Source of the DNA: Rattus norvegicus
Lineage: Eukaryota; Chordata; Mammalia; Rodentia; Muridae
Reading direction: 5' to 3'
Length of the DNA stretch: 64,000 nt
Assembly (NCBI RefSeq): GCF_036323735.1
Contig: NC_086034.1
Coordinates: 30,210,939 to 30,274,938 of the forward strand
A program made the translations under genes and the position numbers. Shown in pieces: positions 58,977 to 64,000 of this stretch. A model generated the notes under the pieces. It did not search any database and was not told where the DNA came from. It saw only the letters and a program-made list of their open reading frames with translations. The number at the start of each line of letters is the position of its first letter. The first letter of the stretch is position 1.

Positions 58977-60295
58977 TGAGGGCCATGTGGGGGCAGTATG
59001 GAAGCCACATGCAGTAGAAGCTTCCTAAAATACATACATATATAAAGATAATTTAAATAAAATCTCCAAATTATGTGACAGAGTCCCAATTAGTCATCTT
59101 GTTACCAAATGAAGCTTCGAGTCTCAGCACTGGGTTACACCCAGTTGAGTTGTTGACCAGCGAGCTCACATGGGAATCCCCAAACAAACCAGACAGTTGC
59201 TGAGACCTTAGATGTGTCCATGAACTGACACCAAAGTCTCAGAGTTGAAGGGAACACCTACACAAGTTATTGAACACAGGGAAATTGAGCTGGTGCCTAT
59301 GTAGAATCTTCAGTCATACTTCCTGTGGTCTTTTGAACAGGAAGGTTCTCTGCATGATCTCTCAGCCACAAACCCTTTGATCTACAACAGTGTCTTGTCT
59401 GCAACATGTGCTAGTGCTGGAGTGGTACAAAGCTTATGGAATTCGCCAACCAATGTCTTAGTTGACTTAATTCTCACTCTATGAGATGGAGCCTGTACCC
59501 AACACTGCTTAGGTAATGAAGAACCTGAAATTAGATAGTCTAGGGACTCAGAACAAAACCAAATATTAGTGTTTGTTAATAATAAAACGTAACAACAAAC
59601 GAACAAACACAAAAACAATACACTACAAAACAAAACCCTTGTACTAAAAAGACTTCTAATGACATTCTGCTACACTCCGAGATCAGTTTCTCCTCAGCCT
59701 TCAACAGAGATGGTTCCTCTTGCAACTGATTTAAAGAAATACCCACCCCCACGTCAGACATTATTATATAAAGAGTGAGATACCATTGAACACTCAGCCC
59801 TAAATATCAAATACCTCCCACAGGGTCTCAGGAAACCCTATGAAAGCGAGGGCAGAAAGAATATATGTAAAAGCCAGAGAGGATGGAGGACATCAAGGAA
59901 ACAAGACCCTCAACATAGTAACAGATCATATAAACTCCCAGGGACTGTGTACAAGGCCTAGATGGAGTCTGCGGCAGGTCCTCTATGGACACATTATGGC
60001 TTCCAGTGGGATTCCTAACTCTGCAAATGAGTGGGGTTTCTTTTCATGTGCCTTCTCTTGGGCTCTTTTCCTCCTCCTTCCTCTCTTCTTTTTTATATTT
60101 CCAATTCCAGTATGTTAGTTTTTGTTGTATTATTATCCCTTAGAGCTAGTTTGTTTTCTAAGAGACAGAAAGAGAGTCTATCAGAATTGGAGGGGATGTG
60201 GGGAAGAACTGGGAGGATAAAGAGAAGGGAAACCACAGTTAGGATATGTTATGTGAGAAAGAAAATCTATTTTCAATAAAAGAAAAAGAGAAAAC
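58977..60295 (+). mobile_element. Older L1 (Lx-like), 3'UTR, right half
   Basis: This is the continuation of the plus-strand L1 after the RMER-like insertion. It matches the typical rodent L1 3'UTR, for example the gttgttgacc and aatccccaaacaaacc segments, and ends at a caataaaag signal followed by an A-rich tail near 60270-60300. No open frame is meaningful. Confidence 0.72.
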
Positions 60296-60522
60296 AAACA
60301 AATGAAGAAACAAGTATGCAGAATACATTGCATCAAGATGCTTTCTTTCTGCCCTGGAAAGCCGAAAGCCTTTTCTTCAACAAATAACTTTCATTCTAAG
60401 CAAATATTGCCATATGCTCCCTTCTTTCTTAGCTGATACTATGCTGATCGGTGTCAGTTGTTATTAGCAATATGGACAGATCTTGACTAAGTGTTAGATC
60501 ACTATAATTAGTTTTAGTTGTG

Positions 60523-60640
60523 GGGCTGGGGATATATGGTTTAGTGGGAGAATACCCACCTGGCTTGCCCCAGGCTCTGGTTTTAATCTTTGGTACCATG
60601 AAGGAACTTCAAAAGAGAAGCCCTAAAATGTGTTGCCAAG
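60523..60640 (+). mobile_element. ID-like / B4-type SINE, degenerate
   Basis: It begins ggggctggggatatatggtt, like an ID head, and continues as diverged SINE sequence with an A-rich end. Confidence 0.5.
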
Positions 60641-60726
60641 GATAAACTAAAACAGAGGTAAGTGAACTGGGGCCATTCTGTAATGGTGACATGTAAAATA
60701 ATATGACCTAAAACTTCACAGTGCTG

Positions 60727-60940
60727 GTACTGGAGAGGTGGCTCAGTTGTTCTTAAGAGCACTTACCTTGCTACTCTTTCAGAGGATGCTGGTTCCATTC
60801 CAGACACCCCTGTGCGATGCCTCCATTTCCAGGGGATCTGGCAATCTCTGCTGGCCTTCTCAGGTACCAGGAATTCACATGGTTTGCAGACATACATGAA
60901 GCAAAACATTCTTATCCACAAAATGAAAATAAATAATTTT
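60727..60940 (+). mobile_element. Old B2/B3-type SINE
   Basis: The text actggagaggtggctcagttg and taagagcactta near the start match the tRNA-derived head of the B2/B3 group. The 3' part has aaaatgaaaataaat. Confidence 0.6.
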
Positions 60941-61902
60941 TGAAGTAATAGTTTTAGTTTTATTTTTAAAAATTATTAGAATAAAACGATGTAAAAGTTG
61001 GATTTCACAGAGGTATGGTGTCTATTTCACAGGAAAGTATTTTACCAAAGTATATAAAATTTCACCCAGAAGAATAATGCTAATAGCATAAATCATTCTT
61101 CTAAAATTTGAAGCAGCATAAAGTTGCCAATATTGGCTGTCTTTGACCCCCATCGAGGACAGTTTCCTAGGAATGCATCTTTATAGAATTCCCTAGTTAT
61201 AATCTAATGTGTTAAAACAAAACAAAACAAACAACAAACAACAAACAACACAAAACAAGAACTAAACTGGGCTGAGAGTGTGGCCTCCATTTCACTCCAC
61301 AATAAAGTTTGAAAATTTTTGTCCATAGTTTTCCAGACCTGTGTTTTACAGGAACTACATGTTTTGTGCAACATTTTTCACGGGAAGGGAATACATTTGC
61401 ATGTTACTTAATGTCATAGGAAAGCTTTCGTCTAACTGGCTAGATGATAAAGCAGACATATCTGGTTGGTATTCTTTCTACACACAGTATGATTTAACTA
61501 GTATGATAGCAAAGGAAATATGATGGTTGGCTATGAAGGTGTCCTTTTCCTGGGGTCATGGTTTGCTCCTATCATGAGGGGCTGAGAGTCTTGGCAGGTG
61601 CCACGGTGGTGGTCAAGGGCAGCCACCAGCTAGATGATGCCAGAGCCAGGTCAGCAGGTTTCCCTGAAGAAATCAATTTCTCTTTTTCATCTTCCTGAAG
61701 AGATTGAATTTAGATACTGCATATGTCTTCAGCTACACTCAGATCCAACTTCTTAACCACAGTCCTATTTATCCAAATTGATCTTTTTACATGTTCAAGA
61801 CAAAAAAAAAAATCTGCCATCAACTATAGGAAAAAAGAATGACATTTAAACCCAGCTGATTTGTTACAAATAGAGCTAAGTCTAAGATTTAGAAACTGAA
61901 AA
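60941..61902. other. Nothing recognised
   Basis: Includes an ACAAA-type short repeat near 61217-61258. No gene. Confidence 0.45.
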
Positions 61903-62282
<380 letters not shown>

Positions 62283-62439
62283 AATATAAGGCCCAGAATA
62301 TTGTGAAATAAACAAATACTCTTGGCAAACACTTTAACCATAAATAAACATTTCTCCACTTAAATCTCATGCTCTAGTATGGTAGATATCAATTCTCTGG
62401 ATATAAATATATTGAATTTTTATTCATTAATTTATTTCA

Positions 62440-62625
62440 TTTTTTTTTTGAAAGAGGGTCACATGTATTGCAGGCTGGCTTTAAAGTCCTTACGTAGTTG
62501 AGATGACCTTGAACTCTACGTCGTCCTCCAGTAAGTTTAAATTTGCTTTAGGGGGTAATGAGGATCCAACTAAGGGAATGTGCCCGCTAAGCAAGCTCTC
62601 TATGGACTCCACCCCTAGTCCAAAT
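62440..62625 (-). mobile_element. B4-type SINE, minus strand
   Basis: A T run (62442-62450) is followed by B1-like gaccttgaactct and then ID-like tgcccgctaagcaagctctc, the B1-ID fusion order of B4 read on the minus strand. Confidence 0.6.
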
Positions 62626-63362
62626 TGATAAAAATTTCCAACCAAGCAGTGACAGATCTGTAAGGAAGATCTAACAGACATCACTGTCCAGTAATAATAA
62701 GGCAGATGTCCCCATATGGTACCATTTTCTTTCCCAATAAATGGTAAAACATGTTCATCCTTGCCACGGTTGTGCATTCTAGGTACAGACTCTTAAGAAC
62801 CGTATCTGATGAGAGTCTTAGATGTTTCCTGGCATTTAGTGGGCCCAGCGTAAGAAATGCAGACACAGTCAGCAGTTCGAGAGCAGAGGTCTTCTAAAGA
62901 AAAATCGCATTTCTGGTTCTGAGCTGGGCTATGTAGGATGCACTTTTGCTTAGCCCTGCAGGAGCAGCACCAGCATTAATTATACAAACAGCTTTTTTTG
63001 GTTGGGTTGATCATGACTCAGCAAGAAATTTCAAAAGCAGTGTCTTTACCTCCTTATCAAGCAATTTTTTTTTTAAACCTGTGGTCTGGGTCTGCTCTAT
63101 AGGAAGGGGTTAGATGTTTAAGATCTACAGAAAGAGAACATCATTGTGGTGGTTTTCAAGAAACCCTAACTTTGCTAAGGGGAAACAATCACTTCCATTT
63201 ACCTCTGGTTCCTCCTACCCTTTTCCTTCAAGAAGAAAACAGTATGTTGTCCTCCAGATTATCTGCTTACTTTTCTGCTGCAAGTATACAAGCGAAGGTT
63301 GTTTCTTCCTATCCTAAGAGAGACAGACACAAAGACTCTCTCTCTCATAAACACACATGTAT

Positions 63363-63365
<3 letters not shown>
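62626..63365. other. Nothing recognised
   Basis: No gene or named repeat between the B4-type SINE and the GA repeat. Confidence 0.45.

Positions 63366-63431
<66 letters not shown>
63366..63431. repeat. GA microsatellite
   Basis: Pure GA tract of about 33 units. Confidence 0.95.
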
Positions 63432-63434
<3 letters not shown>

Positions 63435-63539
63435 AGACTGACTCCCTGGCTCCTTACTTTTGCCTAAATGTCTACTTGGAACCGGGATGGGTTCCTCAAA
63501 TAAAGATACAAAGGCACCAGAAGATAGTCCCTGCTAAAG

Positions 63540-64000
63540 TGACAGTAAAGTCGTGTTAGAAAAGGAAAACTCAGCTCTCCAGGCCCCCGGAAGCTTGGGG
63601 GTGGGGGAAGTCGGCTCACCTATTTTGGAAACTACTTACAGATGTGGGGAAACCTCGGAATTGCTCACACCAGGGGTTTTTTCAGAGATTTCCTCTGATT
63701 TTTTTCCCCCTTCCTCAATTTCCCACAACCTGTGTTTGTCTTGAGTCTGCTGGGCTGAGGAGTGGTTTACCTCTCTGATCCAGCTGCCGGCTCTTAACAC
63801 ACCGTCCTAGGGAGGAAATCAAACAAGTGAAGCCGAAGGGTACTAGGAGGCGCTGGGCACCGGCTCCAGAACTGTCAGAAAATTTGCGTGGCTAGTGTTC
63901 CAACTTCCCTTCCAGCGCCCACGTGAGCCCTAGCTCCAGCCCATCAGCGAGGGCTTAGCGTTTCCTGCTGGTGCGATCTGGAACTCGATTTTTTTTCTTT
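63540..64000. other. GC- and CpG-richer edge, possible promoter-proximal sequence
   Basis: After 63 kb of AT-rich DNA the last 450 bp become richer in G+C. Several CpGs cluster at 63780-63985 (gaggcgctgggcaccgg, ccagcgcccacgtgagcc, tgcgatctggaactcg). A CACGTG E-box lies at 63919-63924. No TATA box, start codon or exon can be fixed, and the window ends here. Confidence 0.3.

Overview
The window looks like gene-poor nuclear DNA from a rat (Rattus norvegicus or a close relative). This rests on three observations: a full-length LINE-1 whose two proteins look rat-like rather than mouse-like (from memory of those families), a very short ID SINE insertion with the rat-type tail, and many B1, B2, B4 and MaLR copies with long CA, GA and TCTA microsatellites. 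I find no convincing host protein-coding exon, no rRNA gene and no tRNA gene. Nearly every long open frame is either L1 coding sequence, its antisense shadow, or a frame across a simple repeat.

Layout. 1-9.4 kb: mostly unassigned sequence with old SINEs, two probable endogenous-retrovirus LTRs (3.9-4.9 kb), a MaLR LTR (5.1-5.5 kb) and a 415-bp TCTA array. 9.4-14 kb: a 31-bp ID insertion and degenerate L1 3' ends. 14.2-15.9 kb: an internally deleted L1 with 16-bp target-site duplications (TSDs). 16-20 kb: repeat-poor, AT-rich sequence. 20.3-22.0 kb: an L1 fragment in circularly permuted order. 22-35 kb: SINEs, microsatellites and a MaLR LTR. 35.1-36.2 kb: an L1 3' end nested in a MaLR LTR. 36.4-43.4 kb: the dominant feature, a full-length L1 on the minus strand with apparently intact ORF1 and ORF2, 606-bp 5'UTR monomers, a poly(A) tail and a 12-bp TSD. 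44-49 kb: MaLR LTRs, an old L1 piece and a composite unassigned block. 50.5-52 kb: a 5'-truncated L1 that appears to carry a 410-bp 3' transduction. 52-57.5 kb: mostly unassigned AT-rich sequence. 57.6-60.3 kb: an older plus-strand L1 split by a 666-bp RMER-like insertion with an 8-bp TSD. 60.3-63.4 kb: SINEs and microsatellites. 63.5-64 kb: locally CpG-richer sequence that could be the edge of a promoter.

The only genes that act together here are the two L1 ORFs. ORF1p coats L1 RNA. ORF2p supplies the endonuclease and reverse transcriptase that insert L1, and in trans the SINEs, by target-primed reverse transcription. The junctions preserved in this window record several variants of that reaction.
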